From assembly GCF_002157505.1 (NCBI RefSeq), contig NZ_NFSC01000031.1, positions 248,001 to 312,000 on the forward strand: a stretch of DNA of 64,000 bases, in the 5' to 3' direction. Source of the stretch: Arthrobacter agilis (lineage in GTDB: Bacteria; Actinomycetota; Actinomycetes; Actinomycetales; Micrococcaceae). This document shows positions 45,391 to 53,846 of this stretch, one piece after another (the stretch's first letter is position 1; each line of letters opens with the position of its first letter). Under the pieces are notes generated by a model that searched no databases, was not told the origin of the DNA, and saw only the letters and a list, made by a program, of their open reading frames with translations. Made by a program: the position numbers and the translations under genes.

Positions 45391-45481
45391 GGCTCCATCA
45401 TGCCAGCCCTTCCCCCTGCGTTCAGGGCTCCACGCCAGCACGCCCCGGACTTAACCGGAAGACATTCTTCTGGACAACAGA

Positions 45482-45513
45482 AAATCCCGGACATCGGCCG
45501 ATGTCCGGGATTT
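45482..45513 (-). terminator. Intrinsic terminator for the tRNA transcript
   Basis: A perfect 32-bp palindrome centred at 45497/45498 lies downstream of tRNA-Glu on the minus strand, followed by TTTTCTGTT in that direction: a classical stem plus U-rich tail. Confidence 0.85.
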
Positions 45514-45554
45514 CCCGTTGTGCCCTTGCGGACGTGCGCCCTTTCGAGCTGCTG

Positions 45555-45627
45555 TGACCCCAGCGGGATTCGAACCCGCGTTACCGCCGTGAGAGGGCAG
45601 CGTACTAGGCCGCTATACGATGGGGCC
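45555..45627 (-). tRNA. tRNA-Glu (CTC)
   Basis: 73 bases. Acceptor GGCCCCA pairs with TGGGGTC (one G-U), discriminator A. The anticodon loop CCCTCTCACGG gives CTC. The T arm reads GCGGGTTCGAATCCCGC. The CCA end is not encoded. It is downstream of tRNA-Gln and one gene away from gltX, on the same strand. Confidence 0.93.
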
Positions 45628-45695
45628 AGTACTTTTCCATCCTACTACTGCTTTTTACTGCTTTTTGCCATCCTGCCCGTGAGGACCGGAGTGCG

Positions 45696-45767
45696 CTGGG
45701 GTACCAGGACTCGAACCTAGAATGTTGGTACCAGAAACCAGTGTGTTGCCAATTACACCATACCCCA
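45696..45767 (-). tRNA. tRNA-Gln (CTG)
   Basis: 72 bases. Acceptor TGGGGTA pairs with TACCCCA, discriminator G. The loop TTCTGGT gives anticodon CTG. The T arm CTAGGTTCGAGTCCTGG closes (with one mismatch possible at its base), and the anticodon stem has a C-A mismatch at its outer pair. CCA is not encoded. It is probably cotranscribed with tRNA-Glu. Confidence 0.9.
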
Positions 45768-45837
45768 ATGGCACTTTTCGAAGACCCGATCGTGCTGGGT
45801 TTTCGACCGCGTAACCGCTCCGCGCCGAGAAATAACT

Positions 45838-46689
45838 TTACCGGACAGAGGGCAGGAACTGCAAAACGGCCGTCAGATCCGCAATGCGCGGCACCTCGAG
45901 GGCTTCCTCGGCGGAACCGGGTCCCGCCGGATTCCCCGCCTTCTCGGGCGTCTCCACCGGGACCACGGAGGGCTCCCGAGCCGATTCCGTACCGGGTTCC
46001 CCGCGCATGCCCGTGCGGTCGAGCCAGACGCCGACGAGACCTGCCGAGCGTGCCCCGACGGCATCGATCAGGCGGTTGTCCCCCACGTACAGGGTGCGTT
46101 CCGGAGCTGTGCCGATGAGCCTGGCGCCCTCCAGGTAGATGCCGGGCTCGGGCTTCGCGACGCCGACCGCGTCGATGCCGACGAGGACGGATATGCGGTT
46201 CAGGCCCGCCCGGTCCAGTTTGGCCCTCTGGTAGTCGTGCACGTTGTTGCTGACGGCTCCGTAGGGGATGCCCCTCGCGTCGAGTTCGTCGAGCAGCGGC
46301 ACGACGTCGTCGTAGGCCCGGAAGTGCAGGGGAAGCGTCTGCTCGTACGCCCGCACCCAGGCATCCGCCGTGTGGCCGAGGAAGGGCTCACGGGTGAAGC
46401 CCGCCCGTGCGTGGCGGATCCGATGCACGCGCTGCTCCTCGAAGGTGAGCTCACCGGCGAGGAAGCGGTCGTAGTGCCTCTGCGGGTCGCCCGTGTACAG
46501 GGCCTTGTACCGTACCCAGTCGTCGTCGCTGAGGTGGTCGAGCGCAGGATCGGGAATGGCCTGGAGCGTCCGCCCCATGGCCTGCTCGAGGTCGACGAGC
46601 GTTTCGTCGATGTCGAACAGGACGCCGTCGACGCCCGGGCTCTCCTGGACCGCCTGCTCCGCCCCTGCCGGGGGCGTCGGAAACGGCAC
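45838..46689 (-). CDS. HAD-superfamily hydrolase
   Basis: 283 residues, GTG start. VDGVLFDIDETLVDLEQAMGR holds the D-x-D-x-T nucleophile pair (D26, D28). Motif II is YGAVSNNVHDYQRAKL, motif III VGVAKPEPGIYLEGARL, motif IV LYVGDNRLIDAVGARSAGLVGVWLDR. The cap domain between ~45 and ~130 is helical. The last ~60 residues are a Glu/Pro-rich extension not found in most relatives. Substrate unknown (phosphoglycolate- or pyrophosphatase-like). The start is 3 bases after the gltX stop, so the two are cotranscribed. Confidence 0.9.
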   Translation of the reverse strand: MPFPTPPAGAEQAVQESPGVDGVLFDIDETLVDLEQAMGRTLQAIPDPALDHLSDDDWVRYKALYTGDPQRHYDRFLAGELTFEEQRVHRIRHARAGFTREPFLGHTADAWVRAYEQTLPLHFRAYDDVVPLLDELDARGIPYGAVSNNVHDYQRAKLDRAGLNRISVLVGIDAVGVAKPEPGIYLEGARLIGTAPERTLYVGDNRLIDAVGARSAGLVGVWLDRTGMRGEPGTESAREPSVVPVETPEKAGNPAGPGSAEEALEVPRIADLTAVLQFLPSVR

Positions 46690-46692
46690 AGC

Positions 46693-48201
46693 TCAGTCCA
46701 CCGTGGCGCGGAGCGCGCGGACCCGGGCGAGCGAGGAGTCCCGCCCGAGGATCACCATCGACTCGAACAGCGGCGGTGAGATCCTGCGGCCCGAGATAGC
46801 CGTGCGCACCGGCCCGAACGCCAGGCGGGGCTTCAGCCCCAGCGTGTCCACCAGCGCGGACCGGAGAGCGCCCTGCAGGGACTCCGCGTCCCACGACCCG
46901 ACCCCCTCGAGGGCCTCCAGTGTCGCGTCGAGGACCTCGCCCAGATTGTCGGGCAGGCCCTTGCGTGCGTCGTCGGCGATGTCGATGGCGTCGTCGGCCT
47001 TGAACAGGAAGCCCAGCATCTCCGGCGCCTCACCGAGGAGGGTGATGCGTTCCTGGATGAGTGGGGCCGCTTCCGCGACGATCCGCAGCTCCTCCTCGGT
47101 GGGGTCGGCGCCGATGAGACCGGCAGCGGCGAGGTAGGGCAGGAGCCGTGAGCGGAATTCGGCCGGGTCGAGCAGCCGTACGTGCGTGCCGTTGATCGCC
47201 TCGGCCTTCTTGAGGTCGAAGCGCGCCGGGTTGGCGAGGACGTCGCGCACGTCGAACTTCTCGACGAGCTGCTCGACCGAGAAGATGTCCTCGTCGGCCG
47301 AGAGGCTCCAGCCGAGCAGCGACAGGTAGTTCAGGAGTCCCTCGCGGATGAAGCCGCGCTCCCGGTGTAGGAAGAGGTTGGACTCGGGATCCCGCTTGGA
47401 CAGTTTCTTGTTGCCCTGGCCCATGACGTACGGCAGGTGGCCGAACAGCGGCATGTAGCGTGCGACTCCGATGTCGATCAGCGCGCGGTACAGCGCCACC
47501 TGGCGCGGCGTGGAGGACAGCAGGTCCTCTCCGCGGAGGACGTGCGTGATCCCCATGAGGGCGTCGTCGACAGGGTTGACGAGCGTGTACAGCGGCGCCC
47601 CGTTGGCCCGCACGACGGCGAAATCGGGCACGCTACCGGCCCGGAAGGTGATCTCGCCGCGGACGAGGTCGGTGAACGTGATGTCCTCGTCCGGCATGCG
47701 CAGGCGCAGGACTGCCGGCCGCCCGGAGGACCGGAAGGCTTCCTTCTGTTCCTCGGTCAGGGCGCGGTCGTAGTTGTCGTAGCCGAGCTTGACGTCGCGT
47801 CCTGCTGCCCGGTGGCGCTCCTCCACCTCCTCGGGCGTGGAGAAGGACTCGTAGAGGTGGCCGGCCTGGACGAGGCGTTCGATGACGTCCTGGTACAGCT
47901 CACCGCGCTGCGACTGGCGGTAGGGCGCGTGCGGCCCGCCGACCTCGACGCCCTCGTCCCAGTCGATACCCAGCCAGGTCATGGCCTCCAGGAGCTGGTG
48001 GTAGCTCTCCTCGCTGTCACGGGCGGCGTCGGTGTCTTCGATGCGGAAGACGAGCTTCCCCCCGGTGTGACGCGCGTAGGCCCAGTTGAACAGGGCCGTG
48101 CGGATCAGCCCGACATGCGGGGTGCCCGTCGGCGACGGACAGAATCGGACCCGGACGGGCGTGGCATCGGTGACGGTGGGGATATCTGCGGCAGTAGTCA
48201 T
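46693..48201 (-). CDS. gltX: Glutamyl-tRNA synthetase
   Basis: 502 residues. Class I signature [26 protein letters not shown] (HIGH variant HVGL), [24 protein letters not shown], then [20 protein letters not shown] (KMSKS variant). The C-terminal anticodon-binding domain is helical to the end. It charges tRNA-Glu and, in actinobacteria lacking GlnRS, typically tRNA-Gln as well. Both of those tRNA genes lie about 0.9 kb downstream on the same strand. Confidence 0.97.
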   Translation of the reverse strand: MTTAADIPTVTDATPVRVRFCPSPTGTPHVGLIRTALFNWAYARHTGGKLVFRIEDTDAARDSEESYHQLLEAMTWLGIDWDEGVEVGGPHAPYRQSQRGELYQDVIERLVQAGHLYESFSTPEEVEERHRAAGRDVKLGYDNYDRALTEEQKEAFRSSGRPAVLRLRMPDEDITFTDLVRGEITFRAGSVPDFAVVRANGAPLYTLVNPVDDALMGITHVLRGEDLLSSTPRQVALYRALIDIGVARYMPLFGHLPYVMGQGNKKLSKRDPESNLFLHRERGFIREGLLNYLSLLGWSLSADEDIFSVEQLVEKFDVRDVLANPARFDLKKAEAINGTHVRLLDPAEFRSRLLPYLAAAGLIGADPTEEELRIVAEAAPLIQERITLLGEAPEMLGFLFKADDAIDIADDARKGLPDNLGEVLDATLEALEGVGSWDAESLQGALRSALVDTLGLKPRLAFGPVRTAISGRRISPPLFESMVILGRDSSLARVRALRATVD

Positions 48202-48327
48202 GATGGTCCCAGTCTAAGTGCGACCACCGGCCCCGCCCTCGTACGGCAGCGACGCCGAGGGTGTGCAGCTTGTCCGCCACCGATGCGCCGTCGGTCGCCG
48301 GTCCCGCGGCCGACGACGCCCTGTCCG

Positions 48328-49101
48328 TCAGCGGCGCGCTGGGTTGGACAGGCGTCCGATGCCTTCGATGTCGACGTCGTACCGCTGGCCGTCGGTGATC
48401 ATTCCGACCCCGGCGGGTGTCCCGGTGAGGATGACGTCACCTGGCAGCAGCGTGAAAGCCTGTGACACGTAGGCCACCAGCTCGCGTGCTCCCCAGATCA
48501 TGTCGCTCGTGGAGCCGTCCTGGCGGAGTTCGCCGTCCAGCGTCCCGCGGATGCTGAGGTTCTCGGGATCGAGGTCGGTCTCGATCCAGGGCCCTATCGG
48601 GCAGGAGGTGTCGAAGCCCTTCGCGCGGGCCCACTGGTCGTCAGTCTTCTGGACGTCCCGCGCCGTCAGGTCGTTGGCGCAGGTGTAGCCGAAGACGACG
48701 TCGTCCACGCGCTCGAGCGGAACGTCCTTGCAGATGCGCCCGATGACGACGGCCAGTTCGGCCTCGTAGGAGATCTGGTCGGAGAAGGAGGGCAGCATGA
48801 TCGGGTCGCCGGGACCGATGACCGAGGTGTTCGGCTTGAGGAACATCAGCGGTGCGGCCGGCGTCTCGCTGCCCATCTCCTGGATGTGGTCGGTGTAGTT
48901 CCGGCCGACGCCCACGACCTTGCTGCGGGGAATGACCGGGGCCAGGAGCCGGACGTCCTCCAGGGCATGGCGTGCGCCGGTGAGCTGGACGCCGGCGTAG
49001 AAGGGATCGCCCTGGATCACGGCGACTTCCTCGCTCCCGGCGGTTCCCTCCACGACTCCGAACGTTGGGTCATCATTTACGACAAAGCGTGCAATTCGCA
49101 T
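48328..49101 (-). CDS. Fumarylacetoacetate hydrolase-family protein
   Basis: 257 residues from the ATG at 49099-49101. FAH-family signature: KVVGVGRNYTDHIQEMGSETPAAPLMFLKPNTSVIGPGDPI, then ISYEAELAVVIGRICKDV (Mg-binding E-x-E), YTCANDLTARDVQK, WARAKGFDTSCPIGPWI, LPGDVILTGTPAGVG. Likely hydrolyses a 2-oxo-diacid or acylpyruvate. It is upstream of gltX with 126 bases between; the pair is a conserved neighbour arrangement in actinobacteria. Its start is separated from the small peptide gene by a strong terminator. Confidence 0.94.
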   Translation of the reverse strand: MRIARFVVNDDPTFGVVEGTAGSEEVAVIQGDPFYAGVQLTGARHALEDVRLLAPVIPRSKVVGVGRNYTDHIQEMGSETPAAPLMFLKPNTSVIGPGDPIMLPSFSDQISYEAELAVVIGRICKDVPLERVDDVVFGYTCANDLTARDVQKTDDQWARAKGFDTSCPIGPWIETDLDPENLSIRGTLDGELRQDGSTSDMIWGARELVAYVSQAFTLLPGDVILTGTPAGVGMITDGQRYDVDIEGIGRLSNPARR

Positions 49102-49176
49102 AGCGCCCAGCCTAACGTGAGGCGTTGGCCGCGGAGCGTGCCCGGATGTGGTTTGCTCGCACCAGGGAGTTAAAGA

Positions 49177-49223
49177 GATACCGCGGGCACTCCCTCCCCA
49201 GAAACGAGGGTGCCCGCGGTATC
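49177..49223 (-). terminator. Terminator of the secreted-peptide gene
   Basis: GATACCGCGGGCAC (49177-49190) pairs with the complementary arm ending at 49223, extended by CCCTC/GAGGG, giving a stem of about 18 pairs with one bulged base. On the minus strand it is followed by TCTCTTTAACT, so it would terminate transcription 63 bases beyond the peptide gene's stop. Confidence 0.85.
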
Positions 49224-49285
49224 GGTACTGCGGATCAGACCGGAAACTCAAAGACCCTGCGAGACGTCAGGATCAAGCGATCGGC

Positions 49286-49426
49286 TTAGTAGGGCCAGTA
49301 GCCGACGCGATCGGTCGAGGAGACAGTGGTATCGGAGCCGGCCTTGGCAGGAGCCGCGTTGGCTGCTGCAGCACCTCCGCTGACGAGGAGGGTTGCGAGC
49401 AGGAGGGCAGAGGTGAAGCGCTTCAT
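49286..49426 (-). CDS. Small secreted peptide precursor (46 residues)
   Basis: ATG at 49424-49426, with AAGGA about 8 bases upstream, ending at TAA 49286-49288. Residues 1-24 form a textbook Sec signal peptide: MKRFTSALLLATLLVSGG then AAAANA, cleavage expected after A-N-A. The remaining 22 residues begin APAKAGSD and end DRVGYWPY, giving an aromatic C-terminus like processed bacterial signalling peptides. It has its own promoter-like boxes (49498-49526) and terminator (49177-49223), and is divergent from a TPR-like protein. Unrelated to any peptide family I can name; a Phr/PapR-like pheromone precursor is the leading inference, a small secreted structural or antimicrobial peptide the alternative. 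Confidence 0.8.
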   Translation of the reverse strand: MKRFTSALLLATLLVSGGAAAANAAPAKAGSDTTVSSTDRVGYWPY

Positions 49427-49497
49427 GGCGTACGTCCTTATGGCTTGATCGACAGTGGTTGGAGTTCCGCATAGGTACCACGGCGTCCTCCGTATTT

Positions 49498-49526
49498 ATC
49501 GTAAGCCACACCAGTCACTTCTGTAA
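49498..49526 (-). promoter_or_regulatory. Promoter of the secreted-peptide gene, with inverted repeat
   Basis: On the minus strand, TTACAG (49521-49526) and TACGAT (49498-49503) are separated by exactly 17 bases, about 72 bases before the peptide ATG. The -35 box overlaps the inverted repeat TCTGT-A-ACAGA (49520-49530), itself flanked by ACTTC (49516-49520) and GAAGT (49537-49541), a plausible regulator site. Confidence 0.6.
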
Positions 49527-49632
49527 CAGATTCTACGAAGTTATTTTGAACTATTTCCGCAGGATTGTTCCCCGAGCCTTCTGAACCGAGAATGGTATGA
49601 GTCAGACCGTCAACCGGAAGTCATAGGTACGC

Positions 49633-50673
49633 ATGTCACATCAGCACGATTCCGGCCAACGCATGCTGCTCGAGTTCCAAGCCCGCGACGCATGGAACCA
49701 GAGAAACTACGCGGCGGCGCAGAAGCTTGCCGAAGAGTGGGCCGCTATGTCGGCGGCGAACCATGAAGAGGAGAGTTGGTGGAACGCCTCCTTCCTGGTG
49801 TCGGAATGCCTCCGCAAACAGGACCTGATGAACGAGTCATTGGCAGTGGCGGATGAACTGGCGCACCACCCCCTGACTCAGCAGTCGGTGGCATTGCAAG
49901 CGCGAATCTTCACCCTGCGCGCTTTCGCTTTGCAGGGCAGCGGTGACCTGACCACGGCAGTTTCAGCAGCCCGAAGCGCGGTCGCAGCGGCCCTGACCGA
50001 GCCGGTCCACAACGCCATCGCCATCGAGGCGCAAAACGCGCTCATTGCTTCTCTGGCCGAGAGTGTCCTCCTGGAAGATGCTTGGAGGGAGTGTCTCGTG
50101 CTTGCCGAGATGCTATCAGCAGAACCAAATAGCCAAACGAGCGGTCTCGGCTACTGGGCCATCGGCAATGTGGCCTTCCTCCTCAAACACATCACCGAGG
50201 GTGTCGCTTATCACCAGCAGGCTGCCAAGAACCTGTCGCCGACCAATGACCTCGACCTATGGGCTCGGTTCAACCGAGGATCGGCCCAGTTCCGCCTCAC
50301 GGCTGGTTTGATCGAGCCCGAGACACTTGAATGCATAGAACGTGCCGAACTAGCTAGCTCGATCGTCGGCGGCACCCAGCGGGATCAGCTTGAGTTGCGC
50401 CTGAACCGGGCCCAATGGCTTGTATTGACCGGGCAGTTCGACGCCGCGGTCGAACTGCTCTCCGCGATCATCGACCAGAAGCATCTGCTCGCCAAGCACA
50501 TCGCGGCACAGGCTCATTTCCTGCTGGGACAAGCCCAGTCTGCACGCAGCAGGGACACCGAGGCGATCATCAATCTTGAAGAGAGCGAAAATCTCTTCCT
50601 CGAGTCCGGCGCGGAAGACAGGGCGTCAGCGGCCAGGGCCCTGATCCACAGCCTGCAGGGGTTGCGGGGATAA
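49633..50673 (+). CDS. TPR-like helical protein, candidate peptide receptor
   Basis: 346 residues, all helical by pattern, with repeated helix pairs of ~35-40 residues (e.g. LLEFQARDAWNQRNYAAAQKLAEEWAAM, SLAVADELAHH, LRLNRAQWLVLTGQFDAAVELLSAII, QAHFLLGQAQSARSRDTEAIINLEESENLF). No HTH, no signal peptide, no membrane segment. Size and build resemble Rap-type receptors (~380 residues, TPR, no HTH) more than XRE-TPR regulators. A GGAAG about 13 bases upstream is a weak ribosome binding site. Codons such as ATA, CTA, TCA, AAT and CAA are used more than in neighbours, suggesting acquisition by transfer. It is divergent from the secreted peptide gene. Receptor function is inferred. Confidence 0.85.
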   Translation: MSHQHDSGQRMLLEFQARDAWNQRNYAAAQKLAEEWAAMSAANHEEESWWNASFLVSECLRKQDLMNESLAVADELAHHPLTQQSVALQARIFTLRAFALQGSGDLTTAVSAARSAVAAALTEPVHNAIAIEAQNALIASLAESVLLEDAWRECLVLAEMLSAEPNSQTSGLGYWAIGNVAFLLKHITEGVAYHQQAAKNLSPTNDLDLWARFNRGSAQFRLTAGLIEPETLECIERAELASSIVGGTQRDQLELRLNRAQWLVLTGQFDAAVELLSAIIDQKHLLAKHIAAQAHFLLGQAQSARSRDTEAIINLEESENLFLESGAEDRASAARALIHSLQGLRG

Positions 50674-51119
50674 GACGGCCCCGATCTCCTGACCGTTGTC
50701 AAGAAACCGTCCCTCGAAGATGCCACGAGTTGACTGCTGGCCCTGCTGGCATAGAGTCATCTCAGGCCCCGGTCGGGCCGGGCGTTTTCCCCCATTACTC
50801 CCACCCTGGCCGGGGCTCATTCATGCCCGGACTGAACCGAGGGCCAGCGCGGCGCGGACGGGCGAGGCACGTCGGTAGGATCCGCGGGGAGGAATGCTAA
50901 TCTTGCCCCCGTCAGGTAGTGCGGATGCATCATGGATCCGGTCACTGCAGGACATGCGCGACGGCAGAGGTCGACGCGCTCCATTCCTTGTTCGGCGGCG
51001 GCAACTCGGGGGTAGCGCCATGACGACGATCATCGTCTGCACCACGCGGCCCTGTCACCGCGATGGCAGCCGGGCCCGTCCCGCAGGACGGGTTCCCTCC
51101 GGAATGTACGCTGGGACCG
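50674..51119 (+). other. 446-base intergenic region before the GGDEF-EAL gene
   Basis: No convincing gene. A weak hairpin GGCCC-CGGTC-GGGCC (50765-50779) followed by GGGCGTTTTCC could terminate the TPR transcript. A perfect 7-bp stem CCCGTCC/GGACGGG with a 4-base loop (51075-51092) lies 27 bases before the GGDEF-EAL start. An open frame at 50894-51130 has a misplaced Shine-Dalgarno and Arg-rich, unlikely protein, and is not called. Confidence 0.5.
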
Positions 51120-52694
51120 ATGAGCGCTGACCACAAGGACCCCCGGCTCGCGATGCTGGTCGAGAGCATCGTCCGGCTTTCCCGGGGAGAATTGAGCAGC
51201 CGCATCGAACCCTCGACGGCGAGGGACGAGGTCGACGCCGTCATCACCGGAGTGAACCTGCTCGCGGAGGAGCTCGAGCAGGTCTACGAGCAGTTCGAGA
51301 AGCGCGTCGAGAGCCGCACCGCCATGCTTCGCCAGGCGCACCTGGACATGATGAAGATGGCGATGTCCGACGCCCTGACCGGCCTCGCCAACCGCGTCGC
51401 ACTCATGGAAGGGATCGAGGAAGCGCTCGGCCAGGCCGCGAACGGAGCACTGCCCCCGGCCCTTCTGCTCCTCGACCTGGACAGCTTCAAGAACGTGAAC
51501 GACCGCTTCGGGCACGACGCCGGCGACCGCGTCCTCCAGGAAGTCGCCGCTCGGCTCAACAGCGTCGTGCGCGAGAGCGACCTCGTGGCGCGTCTCGGCG
51601 GCGACGAGTTCGCGATCCTGCTTCCTGCCGCATCCAGGGAAGTCGCCACCCAGGTAGCGCGCCGCGCCCTCGAGGTCCTGGGCGAACAGATCCAGCTGGA
51701 TTCGCTCTACGTCACTGCCAAGGCGAGCATCGGTGTGCGCCTGGGCGCTCCCGGTCAGACGGCCGACGACCTCCTGCTGGATGCGGACACGGCGATGTAC
51801 GCGGCAAAGCGCGAGGGGCGCAGCATCATCAAGGTCTTCGAACCGGTGATGCTGTACTCGCGGCAGCTCCGGAGCCAGATGGCCACCGAGCTGCGGGGTG
51901 CCATCAGTTCCAATGAGCTCATCCTCCACTACCAGCCGGTGGTGGAGCTCGCGACGAACCGGATCCTGGGCGTCGAGGTCCTCGTGCGGTGGCAGCACCC
52001 CCTGCGCGGACTGATTCCCCCGGACACCTTCATCCCGCTGGCCGAGGAGATCGGGGTCATCCACGACCTCGACCGCTGGGTCATGTCCACGTCACTGAGG
52101 CAGCTCGCCCAGTGGCGCAGCGACTTCGCACTCGACGACGACTTCCAGCTGAGGGTCAACCTGTCCGCCGTCGAACTCAAGCAGCTGGACCTCGTCGACC
52201 ACGTCCGGTCACTGCTCCGCGCACTGGACCTGCCGGCGCACAGCCTCGTGATCGAGATCACCGAAACGGCGATCGTGACGCGCGGCGAGGTGGAGATGTA
52301 CTCGCTGCTGAGCCTGCAGCAGCTCGGGGTCGGCATCGAGATCGACGACTTCGGAACGGGCTATTCCTCCATCAGCTACCTCCGCGAGCTACCCGTGAGC
52401 ATGGTCAAGGTGGACCGCTCCCTCCTGGTCGAGCTGAACACGAGGGCCGGCCAGCTCGAGTTCGTCGCGGCGATCCTGCAGCTCATCCGGGCGGCCGGAC
52501 TCGAAGCGGTCTTCGAGGGCATCGAGACGCGGGAGCAGGCGGACCAGTTGCGGGCGCTCGGATGCGCCAGCGGCCAGGGGTACTACTTCAGCCGCCCCCT
52601 GCCCACCGACGACGCGTCAGCGCTGCTCGCGACCACGCGTTATCTCCGCGCCGGCGAGGGCATCGACGGTTCCGAGATCGCACCGTCCCGCTGA
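51120..52694 (+). CDS. Soluble GGDEF-EAL c-di-GMP turnover protein
   Basis: 524 residues from the ATG at 51120. A HAMP-like/coiled-coil N-terminus (about 1-80, MLVESIVRLSRGEL, then LAEELEQVYEQFEKRVESRT) lacks membrane helices. The GGDEF motif is intact at 160-164 with an I-site RESD at 151-154, giving product inhibition. The EAL domain has EVL at 286-288 in place of EAL (ExLxR kept), with NLSA, EITETA, DDFGTGYSS, KVDRS and EGIET all present, so both activities may be possible. The signal is not identifiable from sequence. It lies downstream of the TPR/peptide pair, perhaps coincidentally. Confidence 0.9.
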   Translation: MSADHKDPRLAMLVESIVRLSRGELSSRIEPSTARDEVDAVITGVNLLAEELEQVYEQFEKRVESRTAMLRQAHLDMMKMAMSDALTGLANRVALMEGIEEALGQAANGALPPALLLLDLDSFKNVNDRFGHDAGDRVLQEVAARLNSVVRESDLVARLGGDEFAILLPAASREVATQVARRALEVLGEQIQLDSLYVTAKASIGVRLGAPGQTADDLLLDADTAMYAAKREGRSIIKVFEPVMLYSRQLRSQMATELRGAISSNELILHYQPVVELATNRILGVEVLVRWQHPLRGLIPPDTFIPLAEEIGVIHDLDRWVMSTSLRQLAQWRSDFALDDDFQLRVNLSAVELKQLDLVDHVRSLLRALDLPAHSLVIEITETAIVTRGEVEMYSLLSLQQLGVGIEIDDFGTGYSSISYLRELPVSMVKVDRSLLVELNTRAGQLEFVAAILQLIRAAGLEAVFEGIETREQADQLRALGCASGQGYYFSRPLPTDDASALLATTRYLRAGEGIDGSEIAPSR

Positions 52695-52739
52695 CCGGCT
52701 GGGCAGACGGACGGCGGGCACCGCGCGTAGCGATCAGTC

Positions 52740-53846
52740 TCAGACCAGGCGCGTCAGCCAGCCGTGCGTGTCCTCCACGACGCCGGTCTGGATGCCCAGC
52801 AGCTGGCTCCGGATCGACATGGTCACCTCGCCGGCCGGTGCGCCCGCAGAGCCGATGAAATCGTCGCCGTCGCGCAGTTGCCCGATGGGCGTGATGACAG
52901 CGGCAGTACCGCAGGCGAAGACCTCGGTGATGTCGCCGCTGGCGACGCCGTCGCGCCATTCATCGAGCGTGATCTTGCGTTCGCTCACCTGGAGTCCCCG
53001 GTCCCTGCCGAGCTGGATGATCGAGGACCGGGTGACGCCCTCGAGAATGGTGCCGGAGAGCGCAGGAGTGACGAGGGAACCGTCCCGGAACACGAAGAAG
53101 ACGTTCATGCCGCCGAGTTCCTCGACTGCGTTGTCGTTGAACTGGTCGAGGAAGAGCACCTGCTTGCAGCCGTGCGCTTCGGCCTCGAGCTGCGCCGCGA
53201 GCGACGAGGCGTAGTTGCCGCCGGCCTTCGCAGCACCCGTACCGCCGCGCCCGGCACGGGCGTAGTTGCGGGAGACCCAGATGTCCACGGGCTTCACCTC
53301 GCCGCCGAAGTAGTTGCCCGCGGGTGACGCGATCACCCGGTAGGAGACCTCGCGGGCGGGCCGGACGCCGAGAAATGCCTCGGTGGCGATCATGAACGGC
53401 CGGAGGTAGAGGCTCTCCCCGTCTCCGGAGGGAATCCAGTCGGAGTCGGCGGAGACGAGCTGGCGCAGGGACTCGAGGAACAGTTCCTCGGGCAGCTGGG
53501 GCAGGGCGAGGCGGGCTGCGGAGCGGTTCAGGCGGGCCGCGTTCGCGTCGGCGCGGAACGTCCAGACGGAGCCGTCGGCGTGCCGGTAGGCCTTCATGCC
53601 CTCGAAGATCTCCTGCCCGTAGTGCAGGACGGCGGCCGCCGGATCGAGGGCGATCGGGCCGTAGGGTTCGAGCCGTGCATCGTGCCAGCCGCCGACGCCG
53701 GACTCGTCGACGCGGAAGTCGACGATGGCCGTGTGGTCGGTGAAGAAGTTGCCGAAGCCCGGATTCGCCAGCACCGCCTCCCGCTCCTCGGCCGACTTCC
53801 GCTGCGTCGACAGGTGCTGGGCGAACTGGGTATCGGTGGCTGTCAT
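52740..53846 (-). CDS. ilvE: Branched-chain amino-acid aminotransferase
   Basis: 368 residues, fold-type IV PLP enzyme. PLP lysine lies in GTGAAKAGGNYASSLAAQ (K of AAKAGG), with YEVSYRV-type (REVSYRVIASPAGNYFG) and EELGGMNVFFVFRDGSLVTPAL (EELGGMN) motifs, and ITEVFACGTAAVITPIGQL near the C-terminus. Interconverts Val/Leu/Ile and their 2-oxo acids. It is on the same strand as, and 97 bases after, leuB. Confidence 0.97.
   Translation of the reverse strand: MTATDTQFAQHLSTQRKSAEEREAVLANPGFGNFFTDHTAIVDFRVDESGVGGWHDARLEPYGPIALDPAAAVLHYGQEIFEGMKAYRHADGSVWTFRADANAARLNRSAARLALPQLPEELFLESLRQLVSADSDWIPSGDGESLYLRPFMIATEAFLGVRPAREVSYRVIASPAGNYFGGEVKPVDIWVSRNYARAGRGGTGAAKAGGNYASSLAAQLEAEAHGCKQVLFLDQFNDNAVEELGGMNVFFVFRDGSLVTPALSGTILEGVTRSSIIQLGRDRGLQVSERKITLDEWRDGVASGDITEVFACGTAAVITPIGQLRDGDDFIGSAGAPAGEVTMSIRSQLLGIQTGVVEDTHGWLTRLV

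Noticed and set aside
45555-45767. tRNA genes as an integration site for a mobile element
   Set aside because: No duplicated tRNA 3' end, integrase or phage-like gene was found nearby.
49427-49620. An open frame of about 50 codons upstream of the secreted peptide gene, ending 14 bases before its ATG (C-terminus YAELQPLSIKP)
   Set aside because: It has no ATG, and the only GTG candidates lack a Shine-Dalgarno. It overlaps the peptide promoter, so it is probably a chance open frame.
50894-51130. A 78-codon open frame overlapping the GGDEF-EAL start
   Set aside because: The Shine-Dalgarno sits directly against its ATG, the product is Arg-rich and lacks any recognisable pattern, and it overlaps a better-supported gene.
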